A DNA stretch of 64,000 nt from UBA4665 sp036388555 (GTDB taxonomy: Bacteria > Patescibacteriota > Saccharimonadia > Saccharimonadales > UBA4665). The DNA lies in assembly GCA_036388555.1 (NCBI GenBank), contig DASVRP010000014.1, forward strand, positions 3,363 through 67,362. The letters run 5' to 3'. A program made the position numbers and the translations under genes. This document shows, piece by piece, positions 33,452 to 42,188 of this stretch (position 1 is its first letter; each line of letters starts with the position of its first letter). The notes under the pieces were generated by a model. It was not told where the DNA came from. It was given only the letters and a program-made list of their open reading frames with translations, and did no database searches.

Positions 33452-33976
33452 ATGAGAGCGATATTCCTGGACCGCGACGGCACGCTGAATGCCGGCATAC
33501 CGAAGTACGAACGGGTCGACAGCATCGACAAGGTCGAACTGCTGCCGCACACCCTGGATGGGCTGGGCCAGCTGGCTTCACTCGACTATATGTGTTTTCT
33601 GGTGACTAACCAGGCGGGATTGGCAGAAGGACTGATCACCCGTGAAGAATTCAATACCATCAATGGCGAGATTCTGCGACAGATAGAACCGAGCGGCATC
33701 CAGATCATCGAGACATTCGTCTGTCCACACGGCGAGCTGGCCCAATGCGTCTGCCGCAAGCCGAAGCCCCAGCTGCTGCTGGACGCCGCCCTCAAATATG
33801 GCATCGACCTCGAGCAATCCTGGATGATCGGTGACCGGCTGACCGACATCATGACCGGAGTCAATGCCGGCACCCGGACGATATTGGTGCAGACCGGCTC
33901 GATCACCGAAGCAGCCGAGGCTACCTACGTGGCGGCTGACCTGCTGGACGCGGCGCGGTACATCGCGCAGCAATAG
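33452..33976 (+). CDS. HAD phosphatase, GmhB/HisB-N type
   Basis: 174 residues from the ATG at 33452 (MRAIFLDRDGTLN); TATAGT lies 6 nt before, so an ATG at 33422 is upstream of the transcript. Asp nucleophile DRDGT, FLVTNQAG, CRKPKP and IGDRLTDI are the four HAD motifs; FVCPHGELAQCVC supplies the Cys/His zinc loop of heptose-bisphosphate phosphatases. Substrate probably a sugar or amino-acid-pathway phosphate. Confidence 0.85.
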   Translation: MRAIFLDRDGTLNAGIPKYERVDSIDKVELLPHTLDGLGQLASLDYMCFLVTNQAGLAEGLITREEFNTINGEILRQIEPSGIQIIETFVCPHGELAQCVCRKPKPQLLLDAALKYGIDLEQSWMIGDRLTDIMTGVNAGTRTILVQTGSITEAAEATYVAADLLDAARYIAQQ

Positions 33977-33984
33977 TGGGTTGC

Positions 33985-35583
33985 TTAGCCTTTCAATGGC
34001 AGCCGTATCGTAAAGACCGAACCCTTGCTGGCCTTGGAAGTGACTTCCAGCTTGCCGCCGTGCAGTTCGACGATGCGGTGCGCCCAGTAGAGCCCGAGCC
34101 CTGATCCGCCGGAAGCGGCGGACAGTGAGTTCGGGATCCGCGAGAATTTCTGGAACAGCTGGTCGAAATCCTTCTTGTCGATGCCGACGCCTTCGTCGGC
34201 GATGGCAATGAGGAAACTATCAGCGGTCTTACGGACGGAGATGGTGGTCGTCGCACCATCCGATGAGTACTTACAAGCGTTATCAATCAGGTTCTCGATT
34301 GCCATGCGCAGCCTGACGTCATCGATCCGGAGGGGCAGAGACGTTTCGCGGGAGCTGAAGACGATGTGCTGTGACCGCTCGCTGTATTTCGGCTGGTAGC
34401 CGGCGACGATCTCCTGGAGATAGGGGATGAGGTCAGTCTGGTGATAGTCGAGCGTAATCTTGCCGGCGTCGATCGTTGCGATCAGCAGCAGGTCGTTGAC
34501 GATGGCGATCTGCCGTTCGTTACTATCGTAAGCGGTCTGCAGCAGCCGCAATTGTTCGCTCGTCAGGGTCAGTTCGCCGGCATAGCCCTCTATCAGCATG
34601 CCGAGGAACTGCTTGACCGCGGTGGCCGGGGTCCGCAGCTGGTGCGAGGCCAGGGCGATGAACTCATCCTTGCTCTTGTTCAGACGGTGCAGTTCGTCGG
34701 TCTCGGCGCTGAGCAGGGCGTTACGGACCTTGAGGTCCTCGGCAGATTTTCGGATGTCGATGTTCAAGCAGGTACCGGTCATACGGACCGGCTTGCCGTC
34801 TTCCAGGAAGGCCTGGCCGCGGCTGAACACCCAATGGACTTCGCCGTTCGCCCAGACGATTCGGTGCTCGACCTCGTAGGCCTTGCCGTCCTGCATCGAC
34901 TGCTGGATGGTAGCCTGCATGGCGTCGCGGTCATCCGGGTGGATGCGTGCCATGTACTTCTCATACGTGACCGGTGAGTGCAGAGGGATACGGTAGATCT
35001 TGCGTAGCTCGTCGGACCAGGTCAGCTGGCCGGAGGCGACTTCCCATTCCCACATGCCGAGCATCGATACCTTGAGTGCCAGGTCGAGCCGTTCCTGGCT
35101 GCGCATCAGCTCGGCCGTCGTCTTGTGTTGTTCGGTGACGTCCAGCTGCGTGCCCCAGGCGCGGACGACCTTACCGTCCTCGAGTATGCCGACCAGGCTG
35201 TTCAGGAAATATTTCGTGTTACCTTCGCTATCGAGTTCTTCTGATTCCATCGCCTGGAGGTTGTAACCGGACTTGATAAAGGCTTCCAGGTACTGGATGT
35301 TCTGTTCGATGTCTTTATCCATCAGGTCACTCAGACGGGCGCCGACCAGGTCGCTGGCAGCCCGTAGCCCGTACATCCGGGCCATCGAATCATTGGCTTC
35401 CGCCAGATAGGCATGCTTGAAGACGCGGTCGATCTGCTCGCTGACCGGCAGAGTGATCGGGATCGGCTCATCCAGCTCGAAGCGCCAGATCCCCTCCAGG
35501 CTGTTATGGATGAACGCGAGATAGCGCTGTTCGTTGGCGCTCAGGGTGGCACCTAATTCTCGATCGGCTGTCGCCTCGGGCAT
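33985..35583 (-). CDS. Orphan PAS-PAS histidine kinase
   Basis: 532 residues, soluble. Two PAS domains (~20-140 and ~165-290, the second with WEVASGQLTWSDELRKIY and VFSRGQAF), HisKA with ALASHQLRTPATAVKQFLG, HATPase with NLIDNACKYSSDG, DEGVGIDKKDF and GSGLGLYWAHRIV. The kinase core is close to that of the kinase at 30334, suggesting duplication. No regulator gene is adjacent; it may use the one at 31461. AAGGAGA is 7 nt before the ATG. Confidence 0.88.
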   Translation of the reverse strand: MPEATADRELGATLSANEQRYLAFIHNSLEGIWRFELDEPIPITLPVSEQIDRVFKHAYLAEANDSMARMYGLRAASDLVGARLSDLMDKDIEQNIQYLEAFIKSGYNLQAMESEELDSEGNTKYFLNSLVGILEDGKVVRAWGTQLDVTEQHKTTAELMRSQERLDLALKVSMLGMWEWEVASGQLTWSDELRKIYRIPLHSPVTYEKYMARIHPDDRDAMQATIQQSMQDGKAYEVEHRIVWANGEVHWVFSRGQAFLEDGKPVRMTGTCLNIDIRKSAEDLKVRNALLSAETDELHRLNKSKDEFIALASHQLRTPATAVKQFLGMLIEGYAGELTLTSEQLRLLQTAYDSNERQIAIVNDLLLIATIDAGKITLDYHQTDLIPYLQEIVAGYQPKYSERSQHIVFSSRETSLPLRIDDVRLRMAIENLIDNACKYSSDGATTTISVRKTADSFLIAIADEGVGIDKKDFDQLFQKFSRIPNSLSAASGGSGLGLYWAHRIVELHGGKLEVTSKASKGSVFTIRLPLKG

Positions 35584-35660
35584 GCATACTCTCCTTGAAG
35601 TGTATCGGTTGCTATGGTCTATGCATATTTTAACAGGCTTGGCAGGACAGGGTAGTGCAT

Positions 35661-35697
35661 CAACAGTTTTTTACTACATGTTGTAGAAAAACTGTTG
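35661..35697. repeat. Long A/T-rich hairpin in intergenic region
   Basis: Arms beginning CAACAGTTTTTT and ending AAAAACTGTTG enclose CTACA/TGTAG with a TGT loop; about 16 bp paired with one bulge. It may terminate transcription or mark a replication or regulatory site. Confidence 0.7.
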
Positions 35698-35737
35698 TTT
35701 GTACCAATTACAACAAACGTCTTCATCAGTTAATATG

Positions 35738-35792
35738 TTACACACAAGTTATCCACCAGGGTTTTGATTACAACGTTCAACAGTTATACACA
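35738..35792 (+). other. Cluster of three DnaA-box-like 9-mers
   Basis: TTACACACA (35738-35746), TTATCCACC (35749-35757) and TTATACACA (35784-35792), all in the same orientation, against the consensus TTATNCACA: one mismatch, one mismatch, none. The last is framed by TTCAAC/GTTGAA. The intergenic region (35584-35842) is AT-rich and between divergent genes. Could be an origin-like or DnaA-regulated site; no dnaA or dnaN is visible. Confidence 0.4.
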
Positions 35793-35842
35793 GTTGAAAA
35801 CTAATATTGTCATCCAGTAAAAAGAGTTTACAATTTACCAGC

Positions 35843-36322
35843 ATGAAACTGAAATACACACCCGAAGAACGTATCAGACTTGGCCCCGATGACCGATGGA
35901 TAAGCGAAGAGGAGCATGAGTACCCGCCTGACGACCTTGATCGCATAAAATTGGTCGTAGCCGGCGTCCGGCGGGCCATATTGCAGGAACCGTATGTCGA
36001 AACGGAGGAGGTCACCCACTGGCTCGGTGTTGACGATGTTACGGGTATGGTAGGGGAGGGCGACCTGTTGGCGTTCCAGGATTACGGCGACCTGCTGTTC
36101 CCTAAGTTCCAGTTCGACCCGGAGACTCATCAGCCGCGAGAGGTCTGCCGGAAAGTGAACAAGCTGATGGGTGCACCAGATGACGGCTGGGGAGTGACCG
36201 GCTGGTGGATTCAGCGCAACGGTAGCCTACCGGAAGCGATTCCACCGAAACAGCTGCTCGGCACGCCAAGCGAGTATGTCCTGCCGGACTTAGCTGCCGC
36301 CAGCCATGATCATTCCTACTGA
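35843..36322 (+). CDS. MbcA/ParS/Xre-antitoxin-like protein
   Basis: 159 residues from the ATG at 35843 (TACAAT 8 nt upstream). A short helical region with THWLGVDDVTGMVGEGDLLAF, then LLFPKFQFDPETHQPREV and a C-terminal WWIQRNGSLPEAIPPKQLLG resemble the DNA-binding plus toxin-binding (DUF2384-like) layout of Xre/MbcA antitoxins. No RES toxin gene is adjacent. The similarity is by pattern only. The end overlaps the convergent MarR gene by 7 nt. Confidence 0.5.
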   Translation: MKLKYTPEERIRLGPDDRWISEEEHEYPPDDLDRIKLVVAGVRRAILQEPYVETEEVTHWLGVDDVTGMVGEGDLLAFQDYGDLLFPKFQFDPETHQPREVCRKVNKLMGAPDDGWGVTGWWIQRNGSLPEAIPPKQLLGTPSEYVLPDLAAASHDHSY

Positions 36323-36750
36323 TCCGTCAGACGCTGGAGCGACTCCAGCAGTTCTAGCTGGCGGGCGGCGGATAGGGAACTGAGGTCCAGTCCGGAGGGC
36401 AGGAGAGGGATGAGCTCTTCTATAAGTGCCCTTCCCTTGTCTGTTATGGCCAATTGTTTGGCACGGCGGTCCTCGGCGAGTTCGTGGCGGGTGATCAGAC
36501 CGGCTGAGCGCAGACGGTCGACCAGGCCGGTGACATTGGAGGCGTCGCAGTGGAGCTGTTTGGCGAGTGTGCCCATAAGGATCTGGTCGCTGTCGTAGAG
36601 CTGGTAGAGGACCATGATCTGCTGCATGGTCAGGTCCTGGTTGGCAGCAAAATCATCGATGACTGTCTTGATGCGGCGCCAAGCGGTGATGATGTGTAGA
36701 CAGATGGCGATGTCGGAGCGGTCGGTGTTTGTATACCTGTTCGTATCCAT
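36316..36750 (-). CDS. MarR-family transcriptional regulator
   Basis: 144 residues. Winged helix: LTMQQIMVLYQLYDSD, MGTLAKQLHCDASNVTGLVDRL (recognition helix), GLITRHELAEDRRAKQLAIT (wing). The start at 36750 is required because TATAAT (36758-36763) overlaps the earlier ATG at 36759; the mRNA is leaderless with a 7-nt gap. Divergent from the multidrug transporter at 36848, the usual repressor/target pair. Confidence 0.88.
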   Translation of the reverse strand: MDTNRYTNTDRSDIAICLHIITAWRRIKTVIDDFAANQDLTMQQIMVLYQLYDSDQILMGTLAKQLHCDASNVTGLVDRLRSAGLITRHELAEDRRAKQLAITDKGRALIEELIPLLPSGLDLSSLSAARQLELLESLQRLTDQ

Positions 36751-36780
36751 ATATACCATTATACTTGAATGTATAAATAG

Positions 36781-36814
36781 TTGACACTATCAAGTAATAA
36801 TCTATACTTGGATA
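36781..36814 (+). promoter_or_regulatory. Transporter promoter with MarR-type operator
   Basis: TTGACA (36781-36786), 16-bp spacer, TATACT (36803-36808). An inverted repeat TATCAAGTA (36788-36796) / TACTTGGATA (36805-36814) overlaps spacer and -10, as a repressor site should. A related half-site ATACTTGAA lies at the MarR gene's own -10 (around 36761-36769), suggesting autoregulation. Confidence 0.6.
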
Positions 36815-36847
36815 TGAATTGATTAATATACACAGCGAGGTCCGTCC

Positions 36848-38359
36848 ATGCGCGAAGAGGTAAAACATAAGGGTATCGCCCTGCTCATCCTGGCCGGCGC
36901 CCAGTTCATGGTCGTCCTTGACGCCACCATCGTCAATGTCGCGCTGCCGTCGGTCGCTGAGTCTCTGAAGTTCGGCAGCACGGCGCAGCTGCAGTGGATC
37001 GTGACGTCGTACACATTACTGTTCGGGGGATTCCTGCTACTCGGCGGCCGGCTGTCCGACCTGATCGGCCGGCGCAAGATCTTCTTAGCCGGCATCATAC
37101 TCTTCGCGCTGGCTTCGCTGCTGGCCGGACTGGCGCAGAACCCGGGGCAGCTGATCGCTTTCCGCGGACTGCAGGGGCTTGGCGCAGCACTCCTGTCGCC
37201 GGCGGCCCTGTCACTGGTCCTCAGCATCTTCGCAGAGGGCAAGGAGCGAAACCGGGCCCTCGGGGTCTGGAGCGGGGTGGCCGCCGGCGGAGGCGCAGTC
37301 GGATTGCTGCTCGGCGGTGTGCTGACGCAGTACGTCGACTGGCGTTGGATCTTCTTTATCAATGTCCCGGTCGCCGCACTCCTGATCGTATTGGCGATGC
37401 GCAACCTGCCGAAGAGCGCCCGGTCCACGGAGCACCGCAGCCTTGACCTGCCCGGCGCAGTGCTGGTGACAGCCGGACTGATGCTGCTGGTCTATGCATT
37501 CGTCAAAGCCACCGACTACGGCTGGGCCAGCTGGCAGACGCTTGGGCTGATCGGTACGGCGGTGCTGCTGCTGGCCGGATTCGTCTGGAACGAACTGCAC
37601 GTCAAGCAGCCGCTGATGCCGCTACGCATCTTCCGTAACCGCAATGTCGCCGCCGGCAACCTGATGCAGCTGCCGATTACGGCCGGCATGTTCGCCGTCT
37701 TCTTCTACCTGTCGCTGTATCTACAGCAGGTCCTCGGCAATTCGCCCGTCGTAACCGGCCTGTTCAACCTGCCGTTCACGATCTGTATCGCCATCACGGC
37801 GACGATCGTCTCAAAGAAAGTTGCCCAGATCTCACCGAAAAGGATACTGATATTCTCACCGCTGGTGACGGCGGCCGGCCTGGCATATTTTAGCCGGATC
37901 CCGGTCGACGGTAACTACTGGACAGATGTCCTGCCCGGCATCGTCCTGATGGCCTCCGGCATGGGTGCGACCTTCGTGGCGCTGACCCTGGCGGCTACCA
38001 GCGGCGTCTCGCACAAGGAATCGGGCCTGGTGTCCGGACTGCTTAACACCTCGCAGCAGATCGGCGGTGCCATCGGCCTGGCCGTCCTGACGACCGTTTC
38101 GACGGCCCGCACCAACGCCAGTCTGACTGCACAGGGATTTGATGCAACTGACCCGGACATCGCGAGTATCGCCCCGAACGCCATGAACACTGCCATGGTG
38201 CAGGGATTCCACAGCGCCTTCCTGATCGCCGCCGGTCTTGCAGTACTTGCGAGTGTCATCGCCTTCGTCGGGTTGAAGGATTCCAAGATGACTGCCGACG
38301 AACTGCGACGCGAAGCCGAGACCGAGGCAGAAACCTTCCCGGTCGTCCCCGGCGTGTAA
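36848..38359 (+). CDS. DHA2/EmrB-QacA-type multidrug MFS transporter
   Basis: 503 residues, ~14 membrane helices. MVVLDATIVNVALPSVAESL (helix 1 motif), LLLGGRLSDLIGRRKIFLAG (MFS motif A), FRGLQGLGAALLSPAALSL (motif B region) and GGAVGLLLGGVLTQYVDWRW (motif C region). Proton-coupled export of drugs or dyes; regulated by the divergent MarR protein. Confidence 0.92.
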   Translation: MREEVKHKGIALLILAGAQFMVVLDATIVNVALPSVAESLKFGSTAQLQWIVTSYTLLFGGFLLLGGRLSDLIGRRKIFLAGIILFALASLLAGLAQNPGQLIAFRGLQGLGAALLSPAALSLVLSIFAEGKERNRALGVWSGVAAGGGAVGLLLGGVLTQYVDWRWIFFINVPVAALLIVLAMRNLPKSARSTEHRSLDLPGAVLVTAGLMLLVYAFVKATDYGWASWQTLGLIGTAVLLLAGFVWNELHVKQPLMPLRIFRNRNVAAGNLMQLPITAGMFAVFFYLSLYLQQVLGNSPVVTGLFNLPFTICIAITATIVSKKVAQISPKRILIFSPLVTAAGLAYFSRIPVDGNYWTDVLPGIVLMASGMGATFVALTLAATSGVSHKESGLVSGLLNTSQQIGGAIGLAVLTTVSTARTNASLTAQGFDATDPDIASIAPNAMNTAMVQGFHSAFLIAAGLAVLASVIAFVGLKDSKMTADELRREAETEAETFPVVPGV

Positions 38360-38403
38360 GATCATTTACACCAAGTTTACGGCCGGTATGGTCAACTGGA
38401 TGG

Positions 38404-39849
38404 ATGAGTACGACAATCGTCTGGTTCCGGAATGACCTGCGCCTCCACGACCACCCTGCACTTTCAGCGGCGGTCCAAGGCGGTGGAAGCGTGGTGCCGC
38501 TGTTCATCCTGGACGGGAAATTGCTGGAAGGGCGCCACGGCTCTGCAAACCGCAACCGTTTCCTGATGGAATCCCTGTACGACCTGTGCACGTCGCTACG
38601 TGCCCGTGGCGCCGACCTGGTGGTGCGCACCGGCCAGCCGGTGGAGGTGCTGCGATCGGTTGCCGCCGAGACCGGTGCCACGGCGGTGCATTACACGATT
38701 GATTACACGCCCTATGCCCGGGCCCGTGACAGCGCTGTGACGGCCGCGTTTGCCGACGACGGGGTGACGCTGCAGGCATTTCCTGGCCGTCTGGCCGTTG
38801 ATTCGTTCGAAGGCGTCTATGCTAAGAATGGCAATACCTACACGGTCTTCACTCCATTCTGGAAGAACTGGGCGACCATCGACCGCCGGAATGTCCTGCC
38901 GGCGCCTGACAAGATTACGCTGGCCTCAGCTGCCACGGGCACGGCCGGGTCTGACCCGGGGGAGATCCCCGACCTCGCCGCCGGCACCAAAGCTGAAGAC
39001 CTGTCGACCGACGTCCTCACCGGCGGCGAAACGGCGGGCAGGGAGCGTATGGCCCGGTTCCTCGAGGAGGGCATCCTGCGCTACGACGAGATGCACGACA
39101 CGCTGACACCGGACGGCACCTCGCGGCTGTCGGCCTATCTGCATTTCGGCTGCGTCTCGGTGCGCGAGCTTGAAGACTCATTGCCGTATGAGGGTGCCCA
39201 GACAGATGGTCCGGCGCGCTTCCACCGGCAGCTGGCCTGGCGCGACTTTTATAACTACGTCCTGCTGCATTATCCGGACAATTCGAAGCTCGAGTTCCAG
39301 GAGCGTTTCCGGGGCATGGAGTGGAGCTATGACGAGGGGCTGCTGCGGGCCTGGCAGGAGGGGCGCACCGGCTATCCGATCATCGACGCGGCGATGCGCC
39401 AGCTGCGGCACGAGGGCTGGATGCACAACCGGGCACGGCTGATCGTCGGATCGTTCCTGACCAAGGACCTGCAGCTTGATTGGCGGCTCGGTGAACGATA
39501 CTTCATGCGCATGCTGATGGACGGCGACGAGGCCAACAATAACGGTAACTGGCAATGGATCGCCAGTGTCGGCGTCGACCCGGCGCCGGTGTTCCGCCGG
39601 CTGTACAACCCTATGACGCAGCAGCTCCGCTACGACTCCGACGGCAGCTACGTCAGGTATTACGTCCCGGAACTTGCTAAAGTCCCGGACAGATACATCG
39701 CCGAACCGTGGAAGATGCCGGCCGACGTGCAGACTGAGGCAGGCTGCAGGATAGGGGATGGTCCGGATTGTGACTATCCCCCGCCCATCGTCGACCATGC
39801 CACTGCAAGGCTCACTACGCTCGAGCGGTTCCGGGCACAATCAGCGTGA
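38404..39849 (+). CDS. Deoxyribodipyrimidine photolyase (class I)
   Basis: 481 residues. N-terminal antenna domain (TIVWFRNDLRLHDHPALSAA). FAD domain: SRLSAYLHFGCVSVREL, HRQLAWRDFYNYVLL, GYPIIDAAMRQLRHEGWMHN, RLIVGSFLTKDLQLDW, and DGDEANNNGNWQWIASVG, which contain the FAD-binding and Trp electron-path residues. Repairs UV pyrimidine dimers with blue light. Its presence suggests a light-exposed habitat, unusual for a host-bound reduced genome. Confidence 0.93.
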   Translation: MSTTIVWFRNDLRLHDHPALSAAVQGGGSVVPLFILDGKLLEGRHGSANRNRFLMESLYDLCTSLRARGADLVVRTGQPVEVLRSVAAETGATAVHYTIDYTPYARARDSAVTAAFADDGVTLQAFPGRLAVDSFEGVYAKNGNTYTVFTPFWKNWATIDRRNVLPAPDKITLASAATGTAGSDPGEIPDLAAGTKAEDLSTDVLTGGETAGRERMARFLEEGILRYDEMHDTLTPDGTSRLSAYLHFGCVSVRELEDSLPYEGAQTDGPARFHRQLAWRDFYNYVLLHYPDNSKLEFQERFRGMEWSYDEGLLRAWQEGRTGYPIIDAAMRQLRHEGWMHNRARLIVGSFLTKDLQLDWRLGERYFMRMLMDGDEANNNGNWQWIASVGVDPAPVFRRLYNPMTQQLRYDSDGSYVRYYVPELAKVPDRYIAEPWKMPADVQTEAGCRIGDGPDCDYPPPIVDHATARLTTLERFRAQSA

Positions 39850-39965
39850 CGCCCCGGCCAGAGTGACGCTTCTGGCGACGCCCCGTACTATTCCCGGCAG
39901 ACGACGGCCATTGCTTCTGCTACAATGCGCCTACGTCAGTTAACATACATGCAAGGAGTTCCGTC

Positions 39966-40451
39966 ATGTCCAAGATTACCCCGTTCCTGTGGTTCGACAG
40001 CCAGGCCGAAGAGGCTATGAATTATTACTGTTCAGTCTTCCCCGACTCCCGTCCCGGCGATGTCGTCCGTTACGGCGACGCCATGCCTGAGCTATCCGGC
40101 AAGGTAATGTCTGTCAACTTCGAACTGATGGGACAGAGAATCATGGGCCTTAACGGCGGCCCGCAGTTCAAGTTCACCGAAGCTGTCTCGTTCTTCGTGG
40201 AGTGCCAGGACCAGGAAGAGGTCGACAAGTACTGGTACCAGCTGCGTTCCGACGGTGGCCAGGAAGGCCAGTGCGGCTGGCTGAAGGACAAGTACGGCCT
40301 GTCGTGGCAGATCATCCCGAAGCAGCTTGGCGAGATGATGGCCGACCCGGACCCCGAGAAGTCGAAACGCGTCGTCCAAGCGATGCTGCAGATGAAGAAG
40401 ATCGATGTCGCCGAACTTGAGCAGGCCCGTGACGGCCAACAGGCCTCGTAA
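39966..40451 (+). CDS. PhnB-like VOC-superfamily protein
   Basis: 161 residues. ITPFLWFDSQAEEAMNYYCS, FELMGQRIMGLNGGPQFKF, AVSFFVECQDQEEVDKYW, QCGWLKDKYGLSWQIIP and DPEKSKRVVQAMLQMKKIDV are diagnostic of the PhnB/3-dmu-9_3-mt group. Function of the group is mostly unknown. AAGGAGT 7 nt before the ATG gives a classical ribosome site. Confidence 0.88.
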   Translation: MSKITPFLWFDSQAEEAMNYYCSVFPDSRPGDVVRYGDAMPELSGKVMSVNFELMGQRIMGLNGGPQFKFTEAVSFFVECQDQEEVDKYWYQLRSDGGQEGQCGWLKDKYGLSWQIIPKQLGEMMADPDPEKSKRVVQAMLQMKKIDVAELEQARDGQQAS

Positions 40452-40545
40452 AGCTTGATTTTTCATATACACATTCTATACGTACTGCGGCGCAGACTGA
40501 GACCATATCAGTTGATAATCGTGCCGCAGGCAGGAAGAAGTATAT

Positions 40546-41241
40546 ATGAAACAGCTTAGAAATCAGTCCGGAAGCATCGGCGTCGTTGCCATCGTCGTCG
40601 TGGCGGTCGCAATCATAGGGCTCGTCGCCTTCCAGTTCATGGGCCGGACGACGAATAACGACGGGACGGCAACCGCCGAGACTACCAACCTCAACACTAT
40701 GAAGGCATCAGACCTTCGTTCGACGCTTGTCTCCAAGGGTGTCGAGCACATGATGCTGACCAACATGGCAGTCAGCGACGCACTTGACGGTGCCAAGTCA
40801 GCGGACGCCAGCGGCGCAGCGCTGTATGCCAACGGCAATGATATCGGTGCAGCAGTCGGCAGTGTCTATGGAAAAGATGCTGAGACGACATTCAACACCG
40901 TCTGGAAGCTCCACCTCGACCAGTTCGTCAATTACGCAGTAGCCAGCAGCAAGGGTGACGCCGCCGGCAAGACCGCTGCACTCGAAGCGATAGAGACGGG
41001 TTACACCAAGCCGATCAGCGCGTTCCTCGCCAAAGCGAATCCGAACCTGCCCCAGACCGCGCTTGAGACCGGGTTCCGTGACCACGTCGATATGACAGCT
41101 AAGATGATCGACCTGCACGTCGCTGGCGACTACACCGCCGAGCAGGCAGAGCTGAAGATGTCCAACGAGCACATCGGTGAGCTGATGAGCACGTTGGCAG
41201 GCGGCATCGTCAAACAGTACCCTGACAAATTCAAGGACTAA
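40546..41241 (+). CDS. Membrane-anchored helical exported protein
   Basis: 231 residues: N-terminal helix (IGVVAIVVVAVAIIGLVAFQF) then an all-helical domain with repeated His/Met residues (GVEHMMLTNMAVSDAL, TTFNTVWKLHLDQFVNYAV, GFRDHVDMTAKMIDLHVAGDY). Reminiscent of ferritin-like or copper-handling helical bundles but not assigned. Followed by a terminator and a cupredoxin gene. Confidence 0.65.
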   Translation: MKQLRNQSGSIGVVAIVVVAVAIIGLVAFQFMGRTTNNDGTATAETTNLNTMKASDLRSTLVSKGVEHMMLTNMAVSDALDGAKSADASGAALYANGNDIGAAVGSVYGKDAETTFNTVWKLHLDQFVNYAVASSKGDAAGKTAALEAIETGYTKPISAFLAKANPNLPQTALETGFRDHVDMTAKMIDLHVAGDYTAEQAELKMSNEHIGELMSTLAGGIVKQYPDKFKD

Positions 41242-41263
41242 TCAATAGCTAAACCAACCCAGA

Positions 41264-41291
41264 CAGACGGAACTCGCCTTCCGTCTGTTTT
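41264..41291 (+). terminator. Rho-independent terminator
   Basis: CAGACGGAA / TTCCGTCTG, 9-bp perfect stem, 6-nt loop, followed by TTTT. Separates the helical exported protein from the cupredoxin gene. Confidence 0.85.
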
Positions 41292-41308
41292 CGTACAGGA
41301 GAACCGCC

Positions 41309-41740
41309 ATGCAGAAAAAACAGATAATCATCAGCGTCGTCCTTGTCGCCTCCGTACTGCTCGCAGCAGCCCTGGTGTACGGCAACCGGGAATCAGCGCA
41401 GAAGATGGACGCCGGCATGTCTGATACGCCCGGCCAGATGACAGAAGCTCCAAGTGGCTCCGAGCTGTCGGAAGCGGTCGTAACTAATGCTATTGCTATC
41501 GATGATTACGCATTCGGACCGGCAGTGATCCGCGTCAAAGCCGGCGATACCGTGACCTGGACGAACAACGACAGCGTCCGCCATAACGTCGTCGCCGACG
41601 AACGCTCAGCTGCGGCCCCTGAAGGACCGCTGATCGCTGACGGTAAGTCCTATAGCTTCACCTTCACTAAAGCCGGGACGTATCCGTATCACTGCGAACC
41701 GCATCCGAATATGAAGGGGACGGTCGTCGTCACAGATTGA
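41309..41740 (+). CDS. Membrane-anchored cupredoxin (plastocyanin-like)
   Basis: 143 residues. Signal anchor (IIISVVLVASVLLAAALVYG), Met-rich linker, then a single cupredoxin domain: VKAGDTVTWTNNDSVRHNVV (first His) and YPYHCEPHPNMKGTVVV (Cys, His, Met), a complete type-1 copper site. Electron carrier outside the membrane. ACAGGAG 9 nt upstream serves as ribosome site. Confidence 0.9.
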   Translation: MQKKQIIISVVLVASVLLAAALVYGNRESAQKMDAGMSDTPGQMTEAPSGSELSEAVVTNAIAIDDYAFGPAVIRVKAGDTVTWTNNDSVRHNVVADERSAAAPEGPLIADGKSYSFTFTKAGTYPYHCEPHPNMKGTVVVTD

Positions 41741-41758
41741 ACTGGAGCTTGTTGGTCG

Positions 41759-42112
41759 TCAGTTTCGTGTAAGCAGCCGGCGGCCGAGTACGTAGGCGCC
41801 GAATGCGGCTGCCAGCCATATGATGAGGTTGATGGCCTGGATCCACCAGATGGCGGGGCCTTGCTGGCAGAGACCGTATCCATCGTGCTTGAAGGGGAAT
41901 CCAAATGGATCGTCTGTCTGCGCGGTGCACATACAGGCATTTTTGCCTAATTCTTCGAGGTCAGCCGGAGAGACGCTGCAGGTAGGCGTCTGTGCCTCTA
42001 AACTGCCGACAGGGATAGTCAGACGGTAGCTGTTCATCCAGGGGGCGACGCTGAGCAGTGCAAACGCACAAAATACGACGAGCGCTGTCAAAATGGTAAT
42101 GAATCGTTTCAC
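41759..42112 (-). CDS. Hypothetical two-helix membrane protein, GTG start
   Basis: 117 residues from a GTG at 42112, chosen because TACGAT lies 7 nt before it and the encoded sequence begins with a signal-like helix (KRFITILTALVVFCAFALLSV). An outside loop with four Cys (TCSVSP, ACMCT, GLCQQ), then a second helix (AINLIIWLAAAFGAYVLG). A TTG at 42148 would add 12 residues. Function unknown. Confidence 0.6.
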   Translation of the reverse strand: MKRFITILTALVVFCAFALLSVAPWMNSYRLTIPVGSLEAQTPTCSVSPADLEELGKNACMCTAQTDDPFGFPFKHDGYGLCQQGPAIWWIQAINLIIWLAAAFGAYVLGRRLLTRN

Positions 42113-42188
42113 TGGCTGTATCGTACGACAGAGGCGCCGATCGCGCAAGTATTGCGCTTATGCTTATAGTCCGGCCACGATCGGCTGG

